Shown: positions 47,069 to 56,769 of the stretch, in pieces | Position numbering within the stretch: position 1 is the first letter of the stretch | Layout of the letters: every line of letters starts with the position of its first letter | From: Salibacteraceae bacterium | GTDB lineage: Bacteria > Bacteroidota > Bacteroidia > Flavobacteriales_G > Salibacteraceae | Assembly (NCBI GenBank): GCA_018401875.1 | Contig: JAGYJZ010000005.1 | Location: forward strand, 1 to 64,000 | Direction: 5' to 3' | Length of the DNA: 64,000 nucleotides | Notes under the pieces: generated by a model | What the model was told of the DNA's origin: nothing | Seen by the model: only the letters and a program-made list of their open reading frames with translations | The model's database searches: none | Translations under genes and position numbers: made by a program

Positions 47069-49179
47069 GATAATTCAAGCATTATTTCTTGTCCTCTTTG
47101 AATATTTGAACCGGGCATTATGGATTGATTTTTAATCATTCCACTTCCGCGAAGCCTCACTTTTAGTCCAGCGTTCTCGAGGATATACACCGCATCTTGT
47201 GCTGACATCCCTTTCACATTCGGCACCAGGTTTTCAACGATATTCCGCCTTCCCATTTCCACTTTATCCTTGCCGGTTTGCGTAATAACCCACTTGTTTT
47301 CTGTGTTGGATGAGGTCACTTCCACGTTCAACTCTTCGAATACTTTGTGCAGGTCTTTTTGCAATCCGCTTTTTGAAACTGGAAGTTTGGTGAGAGAAGT
47401 AAAGTCATCAGATGGCTTTAATTCTTCATGGATGTTGATGCTGGTAGCATATACCTTATCAGCAATTTCTGCGAAAATTGGCCCAGCCACATGGCTTGCG
47501 TAATACACGCTTCTGTTTGGCGCATTCACCACTACAATGCAGCTGTACTTTGGATTATCGGCAGGGAAATAGCCCGCAAACGAAGCTTGGTAGGTAATTT
47601 TTGTGCCGTATCCAGCACTTGAATTCGCTACGCGAGCAGTGCCTGTTTTTCCTGCAATGGTGTAGTTAGGATTCTTCAGGTTGGTTGCCGTCCCCTCTTG
47701 AACAACGGCTTCTAATAGTTTTTGCGCCTGTTTCGCAGTTTTCTCAGAGCATATATGCGGATTGATCACCACTGGATCTATCTCTCGCACCACCGAGCTT
47801 TTGTCGGTTATTTTCCTGACGAAAATGGGCTTCATCATCTTGCCATCATTGGCGATGGCATTGTAGAATGTCAGAATTTGAAGGGGAGTCATTTTTACCT
47901 CATAGCCGATGCTCGTCCACAGGTATGAAATGAGCGACCAACTTTTATCTGAAGGATCTTTAATGAGTGGAGATCCCTCACCTGCAATTTCAATACCCAT
48001 TGAATCACCCAAATTCATTCTGCGCAAACCCTTTATGAATTTGGCGGGCTCATTGGCGTAGTATTTTTCAATAATGCGCATCACACCGATGTTTGACGAC
48101 ACTGCAAACGCCTCCTCAACGGAAATTTTACCGTATCCGTCTTCCTTCGAATCGCGCATGGTTTCTCCGTGAAAATCAGCTTTGCCATTGCCGGCATCGA
48201 TGCTGTCGTTCAACTTTACATATCCATCTTCGAGCGCCACAACCAATGAAGGAAGTTTAAATGTTGAGCCCGGCTCGGCACTTTCACCGATCGCGTAGTT
48301 GTAGTATTCGTAATAATCGCCATCATCATCCTTACTCAAGTTTGCTATGGCTTTGATTTCGCCTGTTTCCACCTCCATCAAGATGACGCAACCGTGGTGT
48401 GCATCGTGCCGCTTTAACTGATCGAGCAGTGCATTCTCGGCTACATCTTGAATATTGAGGTTGATGGTTGTATGGATGTCATATCCATCCATGGGCTCGA
48501 TTTCATTTTCATCGTTGATCGGCATCCAAATGCCACCAGAAATCTTTTGCATCAAACGCTTGCCACTCACCCCAGCCAGCTCTTTTCTGTATGCACCTTC
48601 TAATCCTACTGGCGCAACACCCTCACGATCGTAACCAATGGTGCGCGCAGCGAGCATTCTAAACGGCCGCTCTCTTCGATTTTGCTGCAGCACGATTAAT
48701 CCACCTTTAAATTTTCCGCGTTCGAAAATTGGAAACTCGCGAAGCTGTTTCATTTGGTGGAACTTCACCCTGCGTTTGATGAGGTGATAGCGATCACCAT
48801 TTTGCCTTCCCACGATCAACTGACGCTTCCACTCCACCGGTGATTGATCCTCAAAAAGCTGGGAAAGATGTATTGATAGCGAGTCGATGTTTTCGTTGAA
48901 CACTTCATCCGTTAATCCGTCAGCATTCAAATCCATGCGCACTTCGTAGATTGGAACCGAAGTGGCGAGCATGCTTTCATCGTCCGAATAAATATTACCC
49001 CTCACTGCATCGATGTCGCGATACACTGTAGTGAGGTTTTCAGCTTTCTCGCGCCAATAAGAACCTTCAACAAACTGAATGAACAAGACCTTTGCAATCA
49101 CGGCCACGCCCACTAAAGCAATGGCGAAATAGACCACATAAGATCTATTCATCATTTCTTTATTGGAGATATTGGCCAT
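47065..49179 (-). CDS. ftsI: Division transpeptidase FtsI (PBP3-like) with PASTA domain
   Basis: Class B penicillin-binding protein that cross-links septal peptidoglycan. One membrane helix lies at about 14-34. The pedestal domain follows, then the transpeptidase with SxxK at Ser305-Lys308 (GSTFK), SxN at 361-363 (SSN) and KTG at 511-513. A PASTA domain (about 645-704, VPNVKGMSAQDAVYILENAGLKV-type) ends the 704 residues, which is normal in Bacteroidota but absent in E. coli. It overlaps ftsL by one base and murE by four. Confidence 0.95.
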   Translation of the reverse strand: MANISNKEMMNRSYVVYFAIALVGVAVIAKVLFIQFVEGSYWREKAENLTTVYRDIDAVRGNIYSDDESMLATSVPIYEVRMDLNADGLTDEVFNENIDSLSIHLSQLFEDQSPVEWKRQLIVGRQNGDRYHLIKRRVKFHQMKQLREFPIFERGKFKGGLIVLQQNRRERPFRMLAARTIGYDREGVAPVGLEGAYRKELAGVSGKRLMQKISGGIWMPINDENEIEPMDGYDIHTTINLNIQDVAENALLDQLKRHDAHHGCVILMEVETGEIKAIANLSKDDDGDYYEYYNYAIGESAEPGSTFKLPSLVVALEDGYVKLNDSIDAGNGKADFHGETMRDSKEDGYGKISVEEAFAVSSNIGVMRIIEKYYANEPAKFIKGLRRMNLGDSMGIEIAGEGSPLIKDPSDKSWSLISYLWTSIGYEVKMTPLQILTFYNAIANDGKMMKPIFVRKITDKSSVVREIDPVVINPHICSEKTAKQAQKLLEAVVQEGTATNLKNPNYTIAGKTGTARVANSSAGYGTKITYQASFAGYFPADNPKYSCIVVVNAPNRSVYYASHVAGPIFAEIADKVYATSINIHEELKPSDDFTSLTKLPVSKSGLQKDLHKVFEELNVEVTSSNTENKWVITQTGKDKVEMGRRNIVENLVPNVKGMSAQDAVYILENAGLKVRLRGSGMIKNQSIMPGSNIQRGQEIMLELS

Positions 49180-49547
49180 TAGTTAATTTCTTCTAGTTGA
49201 GATGATTCGAGTACAATTTTCTTTGGCGGGTCGTAGGATTCATCTAAACCCATGTTGCGCTGCTGGATAATCTTCATCAGTTCTGATTCGATGATGGTAT
49301 TGTTCAGCTCGCTCTTCATACTTATTTGTTCTGAGCGCAATTCTTTTATCTCTTGTTGGGTGCGATTTATCTTCCTAACTGAAGATTCAGCCAAGTAACC
49401 ATTGGCGATATAAATCAATCCGATAAAAGCCATGAAAAGCAAATAAGGCAGGTGTTTGATCACCGCATCTTGCGTCAAAAGCCTTCCAGACAGCAGCGCT
49501 GCTATCGGGTTTCCTTTTGATTCGCTTTTCTTTTCTTTCTGACTCAT
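49179..49547 (-). CDS. ftsL: FtsL-like cell division protein
   Basis: A 122-residue bitopic protein with one membrane helix at about 34-50 (YLLFMAFIGLIYIANGYLA). A coiled coil follows (RKINRTQQEIKELRSEQISMKSELNNT). It occupies the slot between rsmH and ftsI where FtsL is always found, with one-base overlaps on both sides. Sequence identity to FtsL is low, as usual, so topology and position carry the call. It should join FtsQ and FtsB in the divisome. Confidence 0.85.
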   Translation of the reverse strand: MSQKEKKSESKGNPIAALLSGRLLTQDAVIKHLPYLLFMAFIGLIYIANGYLAESSVRKINRTQQEIKELRSEQISMKSELNNTIIESELMKIIQQRNMGLDESYDPPKKIVLESSQLEEIN

Positions 49548-50443
49548 TATCGTTTTACTGCTATTCGCATTTTGGCGCTTCGCGCTCTTGGGTTTAATTC
49601 TATTTCTTCCGCTGAAGGCGTCACCACTTTTCCTTTTGGATCGAGCGGACGATTGATGTTTCCAAACACATCTTTATCGAGTACATCGTCAAAATTTCCA
49701 GACCTGACATAGTGCTTCACCATTCTATCTTCAAGCGAATGATAGCTAAGTACCACGAGCAAACCACCAGGCTTGAGCACTTGCGGCACTTGATCTAAAA
49801 ACTCCTGCAGCACCGTCAGCTCTTCATTGACTTCAATGCGAATGGCTTGAAATATGTGCGCCAATTCACCTTTGGATTTTCGCTCTGGAACGATAGCTTC
49901 AACGATAGAAACAAGGTCACCGGTAGACTTTATTGGATTTTCCATTCTAGCCTGCTCAATCTTTCGGGCGATTGGTTTAGCAAACGATGACTCTCCATAC
50001 CGCTTAAAAATTCGAATGAGCGCATCAACCTCATACTCGTTGACTACTTCGAATGCACTTTTCTCTTGTGAAACATTCATTCGCATATCCAATGGCGCAT
50101 CAAAACGGAAAGAAAATCCGCGTGTGGCTTCATCAAAATGATGACCCGAAACACCTAGATCAGCGATAATTCCATCTACAGCCGACACTCCTTTTGCGAG
50201 AAGAAACTGTTTGAGAAATCTGAAGTTGCCAAAACACAACTCAAAACGATCATCGCTCGGTGCGTTGTTCACGGCATCAGCGTCTTGGTCAAAACCAAAA
50301 AGGCGACCATCAGGACCCAATCGATTCAGAATTTCCTTGCTATGACCTCCCGCTCCCAGCGTAGCGTCCACGTAGATTCCTGCGGGCACCACTTCCAACG
50401 CATCAACACCCTCATGTAAAAGAACTGTTGTGTGATAAGTCAT
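49547..50443 (-). CDS. rsmH: 16S rRNA (cytosine-1402-N4) methyltransferase RsmH
   Basis: SAM-dependent methylase (MraW) acting on C1402 of 16S rRNA. YHTTVLLHEGVDAL, YVDATLGAGGHSKEIL (SAM site), ADLGVSGHHFDEATRGFSFR and LDMRMN match. VVLSYHSLEDRMVKHY and the closing NPRARSAKMRIAVKR also match. At 298 residues it has normal length. It lies 2 bases after mraZ and overlaps ftsL by one. Confidence 0.96.
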   Translation of the reverse strand: MTYHTTVLLHEGVDALEVVPAGIYVDATLGAGGHSKEILNRLGPDGRLFGFDQDADAVNNAPSDDRFELCFGNFRFLKQFLLAKGVSAVDGIIADLGVSGHHFDEATRGFSFRFDAPLDMRMNVSQEKSAFEVVNEYEVDALIRIFKRYGESSFAKPIARKIEQARMENPIKSTGDLVSIVEAIVPERKSKGELAHIFQAIRIEVNEELTVLQEFLDQVPQVLKPGGLLVVLSYHSLEDRMVKHYVRSGNFDDVLDKDVFGNINRPLDPKGKVVTPSAEEIELNPRARSAKMRIAVKR

Positions 50444-50445
50444 GG

Positions 50446-50907
50446 CTATGAATCAGAATCTTCAAGTCCGCCCATCACATCCTCAGCAAGCTCTGCGAAT
50501 GCATCAGCATCCTGATTCATAACTTCTTCATACTTATCCTTTGCCCACACTTCTATTCGATCAGCGTATGCAAACAGCACCGCTTCTTTATCAATTCTTG
50601 CGTAATTCATTAGGGATTTTGGCACCAACACTCGCGCATTGGAGTCCAGCGAAATGGCAGTAGCACCATTATGAAATTGCCTATAAAACGATCTGTTCTT
50701 CGCGACAAAGAGATTGAGGTTTTTGAGTTTTGATGTGATTTTCTCCCACTCATTCAGCGGATACAGCACCAAGCAACCCTCAAAACCTCTATTCAAAACG
50801 AACTGCTCCTTTGCTGAAGGGTCAATCTGTTTGCGCAAACCAGCGGGTAGTAAGAAGCGAGACTTACTATCCAATTTACACTCAAATTCACCTAAAAAGC
50901 TTGTCAT
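50446..50907 (-). CDS. mraZ: Transcriptional regulator MraZ
   Basis: MraZ contains two SpoVT/AbrB DNA-binding halves and controls the dcw operon it heads. The 153-residue protein shows the first half at 4-50 (GEFECKLDSKSRFLLPAGLRK) and the second at about 75-120 (ISLDSNARVLVPKSLMNYARI). It binds tandem GTGG-type boxes in its promoter in other bacteria. Matching boxes with a 10-base period lie upstream (50949-50964 and 51046-51060), pointing to autoregulation. Confidence 0.95.
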   Translation of the reverse strand: MTSFLGEFECKLDSKSRFLLPAGLRKQIDPSAKEQFVLNRGFEGCLVLYPLNEWEKITSKLKNLNLFVAKNRSFYRQFHNGATAISLDSNARVLVPKSLMNYARIDKEAVLFAYADRIEVWAKDKYEEVMNQDADAFAELAEDVMGGLEDSDS

Positions 50908-50948
50908 GAAATCGTTTCAATAATGAAAGCGTAAAAGTATACAATAAT

Positions 50949-50964
50949 TACCACATTTTACCAC
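50949..50964 (-). promoter_or_regulatory. MraZ-box pair upstream of mraZ
   Basis: On the minus strand GTGGTAAAAT is directly followed by GTGGTAATTA, two GTGGT boxes with a 10-base period. This is the arrangement recognised by MraZ in other bacteria. They sit about 42-57 bases before the mraZ start. A further GTGGTGG lies at 50990-50997. Confidence 0.6.
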
Positions 50965-51045
50965 TATATAGCAAATTGTTGATAAAAACCACCACAACTC
51001 ATTGAACAAAACATCATAACCCTCATTATTAAAAGCATTTAATAT

Positions 51046-51060
51046 GTGGGAAATTGTGGA
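51046..51060 (+). promoter_or_regulatory. Second, oppositely oriented GTGG box pair
   Basis: GTGGGAAATT is followed by GTGGA on the plus strand, again with a 10-base period. It points toward the divergent hydrolase gene at 51191, so MraZ may also act on that promoter, or a DNA loop could form between the two pairs. Confidence 0.45.
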
Positions 51061-51158
51061 AGCATAAATCAATACCTCTCCAACAATTGACAGGTCACTG
51101 TTAACATTGGGGTGTTTACATACTCAGTATTAATCCCGCTCACTAACATCTAAATCTT

Positions 51159-51166
51159 TATTTTTG
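51159..51166 (+). promoter_or_regulatory. Candidate -7 element before the hydrolase gene
   Basis: TATTTTTG matches TAnnTTTG, 24 bases before ATG 51191. No clear -33 TTG is found. Confidence 0.4.
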
Positions 51167-51190
51167 GAAACTTGCAACACTGCAATTACC

Positions 51191-51961
51191 ATGGAGGTTA
51201 ACATCATCGAAGAAGGCGGATTTCGCTACATTGAGGAAGGTCAAGGAGAAACCATTGTGGTGCTTCACGGACTGTTTGGCGCATTGAGTAACTTCAAGGG
51301 TGTTTTTGAATACTTCACCAAACGATTTAGGGTGATCATTCCGATCATGCCGCTCTATACCATGCCAATCATTGACACGAACGTGAAAAACCTATCGCGG
51401 TTTCTTGCTGATTTCATGGATTACAAGAAAATCGATAAAGCCCACTTACTTGGAAATAGCCTTGGCGGTCATGTGGCGTTGATTTATGCTTCGAAGCACT
51501 TAAACCGAGTGAAGAGTTTAATATTAACTGGCAGCAGCGGTTTGTACGAAAACTCGCTTGGCGGATCTTTTCCAAAACGCGGTAATTACGACTTTGTGAA
51601 AGAAAAGGTGGCTGTTACATTTTACGATCCTCGGCATGCTACGAAAGACTTGGTTGATGAGTGCTTTGACATTGTCAATGACAAAGGGAAAACGGTTAGA
51701 ATTATTTCATTAGCCAAGTCGGCCATACGTCATAACATGGCCCCAGAATTACCCAAAATGAATGTGCCAACTTGCCTCATTTGGGGGAAAAACGACACGA
51801 TTACGCCCCCCGATGTGGCTGAAGAATTTGCTGAATTACTTCCCGATGCCTCGTTGTTTTGGATTGATCAGTGCGGACACGCACCAATGATGGAACACCC
51901 TACGGAGTTTAATGACACGTTGAACGCCTTTTTCAAAGATCGATTTGACTACGCTGCCTGA
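51191..51961 (+). CDS. Alpha/beta-fold hydrolase
   Basis: ATG 51191 is chosen because an upstream in-frame TTG overlaps the promoter element. The 256-residue protein has the oxyanion motif VLHGLFG (24-30) and the nucleophile Ser90 in GNSLGG. It has the acid in WGKNDTITP and the His in QCGHAPMMEHP, a complete catalytic triad. No signal peptide is seen, so it is cytoplasmic. The substrate cannot be told from sequence. It overlaps the EngB gene by one base (TGATG), so the two are co-translated, an arrangement frequent in Bacteroidota. Confidence 0.88.
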   Translation: MEVNIIEEGGFRYIEEGQGETIVVLHGLFGALSNFKGVFEYFTKRFRVIIPIMPLYTMPIIDTNVKNLSRFLADFMDYKKIDKAHLLGNSLGGHVALIYASKHLNRVKSLILTGSSGLYENSLGGSFPKRGNYDFVKEKVAVTFYDPRHATKDLVDECFDIVNDKGKTVRIISLAKSAIRHNMAPELPKMNVPTCLIWGKNDTITPPDVAEEFAELLPDASLFWIDQCGHAPMMEHPTEFNDTLNAFFKDRFDYAA

Positions 51962-52575
51962 TGATTATTCACTCAGCAGACTTCGAAAAAAGCTCTTCGA
52001 AAATTAAAGAATGTCCGGAAACAACCCTTCCTGAGTTTGCGTTCATCGGTAGGTCAAACGTTGGCAAGTCGAGTTTGATCAACATGCTCATGCAGCGAAA
52101 AGACTTAGCGAAAACATCTGGAGCACCTGGGAAAACGCGATTGATCAATCATTTTAAAATCAACGAGTCGTGGTACTTGGTAGACCTTCCTGGCTATGGC
52201 TACGCCAAAGTATCAAAGACAGACCGCGCATCGTTTATGAAGATGATTTACGATTACTTCGAAAATCGTGACAACATGGTCAACGCGTTTGTTTTGATCG
52301 ACTCGAGGCACGCACCGTTGAAAAGCGATTTAGAGTTTATGGTTTGGCTGGGTGAACACGGAATTCCATTCAGCATCATCATGACCAAACTCGATAAATT
52401 ATCGAGTTCTGAATTGATGAAAAACAAAGAGGCGTACCATAAAAAAATGCTCTTAGAATGGGAAACGCTTCCTCCCTTTTTCTATACATCATCGTCTTCA
52501 CGCGTAGGCAGAGAAGAAACCCTTGGATACATTGAGCATTGTGTGAAAGTTTACCAAGAGTCCCAGATGATTTAG
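51961..52575 (+). CDS. engB: Ribosome-biogenesis GTPase EngB (YihA/YsxC)
   Basis: Essential GTPase needed for late 50S assembly. The 204-residue protein has the P-loop FIGRSNVGKSSLI (28-40), the G2 region TSGAPGKTRLI, G3 DLPGYGYA and G4 TKLDKL. The SSSSRVGREE stretch near the end is the G5 region. It has normal length and is coupled to the upstream hydrolase. Confidence 0.96.
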   Translation: MIIHSADFEKSSSKIKECPETTLPEFAFIGRSNVGKSSLINMLMQRKDLAKTSGAPGKTRLINHFKINESWYLVDLPGYGYAKVSKTDRASFMKMIYDYFENRDNMVNAFVLIDSRHAPLKSDLEFMVWLGEHGIPFSIIMTKLDKLSSSELMKNKEAYHKKMLLEWETLPPFFYTSSSSRVGREETLGYIEHCVKVYQESQMI

Positions 52576-52598
52576 CTTGTATTGATTCGTAACAACCA

Positions 52599-54701
52599 TT
52601 GAATAAAGCACTTTTTATTTTTTTCATCGTTAGTGGTTTTGTTTTTCAGAATTGTCAACCTCAGTCGAAAACATCTTCAACAATGAGTACACCCCACACC
52701 AACGACTTAATCCACGAGTCGAGTCCTTACTTACTGCAGCACGCGCACAACCCTGTTAACTGGATGCCATGGGGCGAAAAGGCTTTGCAGAAAGCAAAAG
52801 ACGAAAACAAACCCATGCTCATCAGTATTGGCTATAGTGCCTGCCATTGGTGTCATGTGATGGAACATGAAAGTTTTGAAGACACGGCTGTGGCTGCGGT
52901 GATGAACGAATACTTTGTATGCATTAAAGTAGATCGAGAAGAGCGGCCAGACATTGACCAGGTGTATATGGATGCTGTGCAGCTTATGACGGGCAGCGGT
53001 GGATGGCCCTTGAACTGCTTTGCTCTGCCCGATGGAAGGCCATTTTTTGGAGGAACATATTTTCCAAAAGACCAATGGTTGAAAGTGCTCCATAGCGTGC
53101 ATGAAACATATATTTCTGACCCAGAAAAAGTAGAAGACTACGCCACCAAACTCACTGAGGGCATCAATCAAATGGATGAAATGCCAATACAACCAATTCC
53201 TGCAGAGTTTTCTGACGAGTCAGTAGACGCGGCAGTCGGGAGGTGGCGAAAACGATTCGACAACGCAGAAGGTGGAGCACAAGGCGCGCCTAAATTCCCG
53301 CTTCCTAACAACTACCTATTTCTGCTTCACTACACAACAGCAGAAGATGACCGTGAAGTTCTCGACCATGTAAATCTCACATTGACGAAAATGGCCATGG
53401 GCGGAATTTACGACCAATTGGGTGGTGGATTCGCACGTTACTCCACCGATGAAATTTGGAAAGCCCCGCATTTTGAGAAAATGCTCTACGATAACGGTCA
53501 GCTGCTTTCACTATACGCTGAGGCTTATAAATTGAGCAAAAACCCGCTTTACAAACAGGTGATTGATGAAACTACAGCTTTTATAGCACGAGAACTGACA
53601 GCCGAAAATGGCGCGTTCTTTTCTGCGCTCGATGCCGATAGTGAAGGTGAGGAAGGGAAGTTTTATGTGTGGACGTTTGAAGAAGTAAAAGCCTTATCTG
53701 GTGACGATTTTGAACTCATAAAAGCATATTATAATATCAACAAAAAAGGCCTTTGGGAGCACGGCAACTATATTCTGCTTCGAGATAAAAGCGACACTGA
53801 AATTCAAAAACAATTTGGCCTAAATGCGGAAGACTTGCAAGCAACAATCGAAGGATTCAAGCAACGTGCAATGGCTTTAAGAGACACCCGCACAAGACCT
53901 GGCCTTGACGACAAAACGCTCACCAGTTGGAATGCCATGACAACAAAAGGGCTGATTAACGCTTACACAGCCACAGGCGAAAAAAAGCACTTAAATCTCG
54001 CGAAAAAAAACCTAGACTTTTTGCTACAACAGCAGGTTCGGGCAGATGGAAGTTTGTTCCATTCCTACAAAAACGGAACATCTACCATTGATGGGTTCTT
54101 GGAAGACTACGCCCACCTTATCGATGCGCTAATGGGCTATTATGAAGCAACCTTTGAGGTGGAATACCTCAATAAAGCCAACTCTCTTACTCAGTTTGTC
54201 GTTGACAATTTTGATCGCAATCAATCAGGATTCTTCTATTTCAAATCAAGAAACGATCAACAGCTGGTGGCTCAAAAGGCCGAAATTACCGATAATGTGA
54301 TTCCAGCTTCCAACTCAATATTTGCCACCTGCTTATTTAAACTTGGTTTGTTGTTTGAAAACGAAACGTACACATCCATCTCCAAAACAATGGCCGCTTC
54401 AGTAGAGCCGAATTTCAGTCGTTACCCCGCAGGTTACAGTCAGTGGATGAGCTTGATGCTTTACCTCGCTAAACCTTATTACGAAATAGCCATTGTTGGT
54501 GAAGATTGTGAAGAAAAAAGCCTAGCCTTTAGCAATCTGTACTTGCCTAACGCATTGATTTGTGGCGGAAAAAAATCCGGCCAATTGCCGATACTTCAAA
54601 ATAGAACCGTTGAAGGAAAAACCCTCATTTACGTTTGCCAAAATGGAGCATGCAAACTCCCCGTTTCTGAATTTACTGAGGCGATGGAGCTTATTCGCTA
54701 G
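52599..54701 (+). CDS. DUF255 thioredoxin-like lipoprotein (YyaL/SSP411 family)
   Basis: The start is TTG 52599, because it gives a lipoprotein signal ([18 protein letters not shown], Cys19). ATG 52683 would give a cytoplasmic form. Residues about 35-200 are the DUF255 thioredoxin-like domain, with [33 protein letters not shown] (CxxC) and [13 protein letters not shown]. The rest is an (alpha/alpha) barrel like N-acylglucosamine 2-epimerases ([29 protein letters not shown]). At 700 residues it has the family length. The function is unknown; it is probably periplasmic, on the membrane side. A CxxC reductase or sugar-related role is possible. Confidence 0.9.
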   Translation: MNKALFIFFIVSGFVFQNCQPQSKTSSTMSTPHTNDLIHESSPYLLQHAHNPVNWMPWGEKALQKAKDENKPMLISIGYSACHWCHVMEHESFEDTAVAAVMNEYFVCIKVDREERPDIDQVYMDAVQLMTGSGGWPLNCFALPDGRPFFGGTYFPKDQWLKVLHSVHETYISDPEKVEDYATKLTEGINQMDEMPIQPIPAEFSDESVDAAVGRWRKRFDNAEGGAQGAPKFPLPNNYLFLLHYTTAEDDREVLDHVNLTLTKMAMGGIYDQLGGGFARYSTDEIWKAPHFEKMLYDNGQLLSLYAEAYKLSKNPLYKQVIDETTAFIARELTAENGAFFSALDADSEGEEGKFYVWTFEEVKALSGDDFELIKAYYNINKKGLWEHGNYILLRDKSDTEIQKQFGLNAEDLQATIEGFKQRAMALRDTRTRPGLDDKTLTSWNAMTTKGLINAYTATGEKKHLNLAKKNLDFLLQQQVRADGSLFHSYKNGTSTIDGFLEDYAHLIDALMGYYEATFEVEYLNKANSLTQFVVDNFDRNQSGFFYFKSRNDQQLVAQKAEITDNVIPASNSIFATCLFKLGLLFENETYTSISKTMAASVEPNFSRYPAGYSQWMSLMLYLAKPYYEIAIVGEDCEEKSLAFSNLYLPNALICGGKKSGQLPILQNRTVEGKTLIYVCQNGACKLPVSEFTEAMELIR

Positions 54702-55554
54702 TCTATTTTTTATTGGCACATTGAATGGTTTATCGCAAGTAATTCTACCTGCGCAATTCATCGATGAGCGCTATCCGTTGTTTAATGACGACAGCATTGC
54801 TCGACAAAATATTGAACGCATCACGATCAGAATTATGCGCAAGCCATCGAGTAAACCTATCTACGATGATGGACGCAGAATCATCTATCACTTCAACGAG
54901 TTGGGAAGGCTTGTTTCATTTCAAAAACTCTATCCGACTAGGCTTGGACAAATAGACACCAGCAGCCACACATTCATTTACCGCAACGATATTATTCAAG
55001 CCAGATCTGAGAAAATTGGGAAATACCGTAAACGTGTTTCCATCGATCACATCAATACGCACCACACCATTGAAACGATAAAAGTGAAGCGTGGCGCTAT
55101 GGAATGGGATGAACTGGGTAAAGAAGAAATTCACCGCAGTGAAACGGCTGATGAAGAACGTATCATAGAAACCACACTGCGGGGTGGGATAAATGAAAAA
55201 GCGTACGAAAGCCGCATCAAAATTTATGATCTCGATAAGCGACTACTGAAAAAAGAAGTCTATCATGGCGTTCGAATAATTAGTACTGAATCACTGGAAT
55301 ATATGGATGGCAAGGTTTCACGCTATGTCAGCTCCAATTTCTCTAAAGGAAGCACTGTGGACGTGGTTTACACTACTTCAACATTTCCGCAAGATGAAGG
55401 AACATGGTGTGAAAACAGCACATGCCAAACTTGGAGCATAGTTTATCATGACAATGGTTTGCCTAAGGCATTCATCCTGATGACACCTGAAAGTCAGGAC
55501 ATGGAGATTTGGGAGTATCGGTATAGCTATCGTGAGGCTATTCAATCACAATGA
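54643..55554 (+). CDS. Exported protein of unknown function
   Basis: ATG 54643 lies inside the end of the DUF255 gene (59-base overlap). It is chosen because it starts a signal peptide ([20 protein letters not shown]). The mature part of about 270 residues is rich in charged strands of the type seen in RHS-like or 'YD'-type outer-surface repeats ([48 protein letters not shown]). A CENSTC pair lies near the end. No family is recognised. It overlaps the convergent lipoprotein gene by 17 bases. Confidence 0.65.
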   Translation: MEHANSPFLNLLRRWSLFASLFFIGTLNGLSQVILPAQFIDERYPLFNDDSIARQNIERITIRIMRKPSSKPIYDDGRRIIYHFNELGRLVSFQKLYPTRLGQIDTSSHTFIYRNDIIQARSEKIGKYRKRVSIDHINTHHTIETIKVKRGAMEWDELGKEEIHRSETADEERIIETTLRGGINEKAYESRIKIYDLDKRLLKKEVYHGVRIISTESLEYMDGKVSRYVSSNFSKGSTVDVVYTTSTFPQDEGTWCENSTCQTWSIVYHDNGLPKAFILMTPESQDMEIWEYRYSYREAIQSQ

Positions 55555-56023
55555 ACCTGCATTGCGTTGCACCTATTGACACGGTTCCTGAGAACACCAA
55601 ATCACCACCTACAGTTGTTCCCACTGGTCGTTCAAAAGCTTCGTAGCTGTAGGTGCCCGGTTGTAAATTAAGAATATCAATCGAGGGACAACCAGACTCG
55701 CAACCGGATACACCGCCATTACAAGGATCAAAAAAACCGCCAACAAACTCATCCTCCCAATACACTTCTATTTGAAATCCTTCTTGAATATCGAGCTTAT
55801 TAAAGAAATAAACATCACTCGCATAGAGGCATGATCCATTATCCTCTTTGGCCCGCGACCAATAATTTGAAGCTTCAGGATCGGTGCATCCGAGGTATTC
55901 GCAGCTTCCATCATCGGATGTCGCTGTGTCGTCATAATTGGATGCAGAAAAGTCAGTGCATCCTTTATTGCACGAAGAAGTGAGCACCGCCAAGGCAAAT
56001 AGAATCAATAAAATATCCCTCAT
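55538..56023 (-). CDS. Small lipoprotein with GCTDxxAxNY...DDGSC repeats
   Basis: The 161-residue protein has a lipobox at Cys18 (FALAVLTSSC). Two tandem repeats of about 24 residues begin GCTDFSASNYDD and GCTDPEASNYWS. Each ends in D(D/N)GSC, with an acidic loop and two cysteines. This repeat is common in secreted and surface proteins of marine Bacteroidota and resembles a calcium-binding disulfide knot. The C-terminal 80 residues form a separate domain with a Cys-rich loop (CNGGVSGCESGC). The function is unknown. It lies 2 bases downstream of tsaB. Confidence 0.7.
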   Translation of the reverse strand: MRDILLILFALAVLTSSCNKGCTDFSASNYDDTATSDDGSCEYLGCTDPEASNYWSRAKEDNGSCLYASDVYFFNKLDIQEGFQIEVYWEDEFVGGFFDPCNGGVSGCESGCPSIDILNLQPGTYSYEAFERPVGTTVGGDLVFSGTVSIGATQCRFIVIE

Positions 56024-56025
56024 TA

Positions 56026-56718
56026 TTATCCTTTTTTAGGGGTAGTGGCCTGAAATTCCTTTAAATAAAAAGGTTCGAAGTAAGCCACATCCTCATAGTT
56101 TTCAGCAAGATAGGCTTTCTCTGAAAGTGATACCATCTGAGACGCTGAAGGCCATATATCATTTAGAAAATGGGCGTTTTGATGAAGACTAAGGGGTTCA
56201 AACTTGACTGCTCCGTTGCCAAAAAACAACACATGGTGCTTCGTGAGTTCCTCTGCAAATGACAGTTCATCTAAAATCACGGGCATCACCGCTTCTACTG
56301 TGCCGAGTTTAGAATCAAACATTGCGGCATAAACCTCCATTCGTCTTGCATCTAGCATCGGACAAAGCATCAGGTTATTATACTTCCTCAAGTGATCTTG
56401 AACCGTTGAATGCAGACACATTGCTCGCAGTGTATCAACCGCAATCAATGGTTTCTGTGCGCCAAAACAAAGGCCTTTTGCCAAGCTAACACCGATGCGC
56501 AAGCCTGTGTAACTGCCTGGACCTTTGCTCACCGCAATGGCATCTAAATCTGCCATCTCAACGCCATTTCGTTTCAGGATTTGATCAGCAAATACAGCGA
56601 GTTTCTCTGCATGAGAATAACCATCATTCAGTTCTAGAATATCAAGGCAATCTCCATCTTTCCCAAGAGAGACTGAGCACATGGTTGTAGCTGATTCGAT
56701 ATTGAGTATGAGTGCCAT
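56026..56718 (-). CDS. tsaB: tRNA threonylcarbamoyladenosine protein TsaB
   Basis: TsaB (YeaZ) forms a complex with TsaD and TsaE to make t6A37 in ANN-decoding tRNAs. The 230-residue ASKHA-fold protein has ILNIESATTMCSVSLG, AVSKGPGSYTGLRIGVSLAKGLC (the hallmark) and MLCPMLDARRMEVYAAMFD. Length and motifs are normal. It is in a minus-strand run downstream of the TolC-family gene. Confidence 0.93.
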   Translation of the reverse strand: MALILNIESATTMCSVSLGKDGDCLDILELNDGYSHAEKLAVFADQILKRNGVEMADLDAIAVSKGPGSYTGLRIGVSLAKGLCFGAQKPLIAVDTLRAMCLHSTVQDHLRKYNNLMLCPMLDARRMEVYAAMFDSKLGTVEAVMPVILDELSFAEELTKHHVLFFGNGAVKFEPLSLHQNAHFLNDIWPSASQMVSLSEKAYLAENYEDVAYFEPFYLKEFQATTPKKG

Positions 56719-56769
56719 CGCTGAACCGCGAATTACATCAAAATTTATGAAAGAAGCTGCCTTGCAGTT

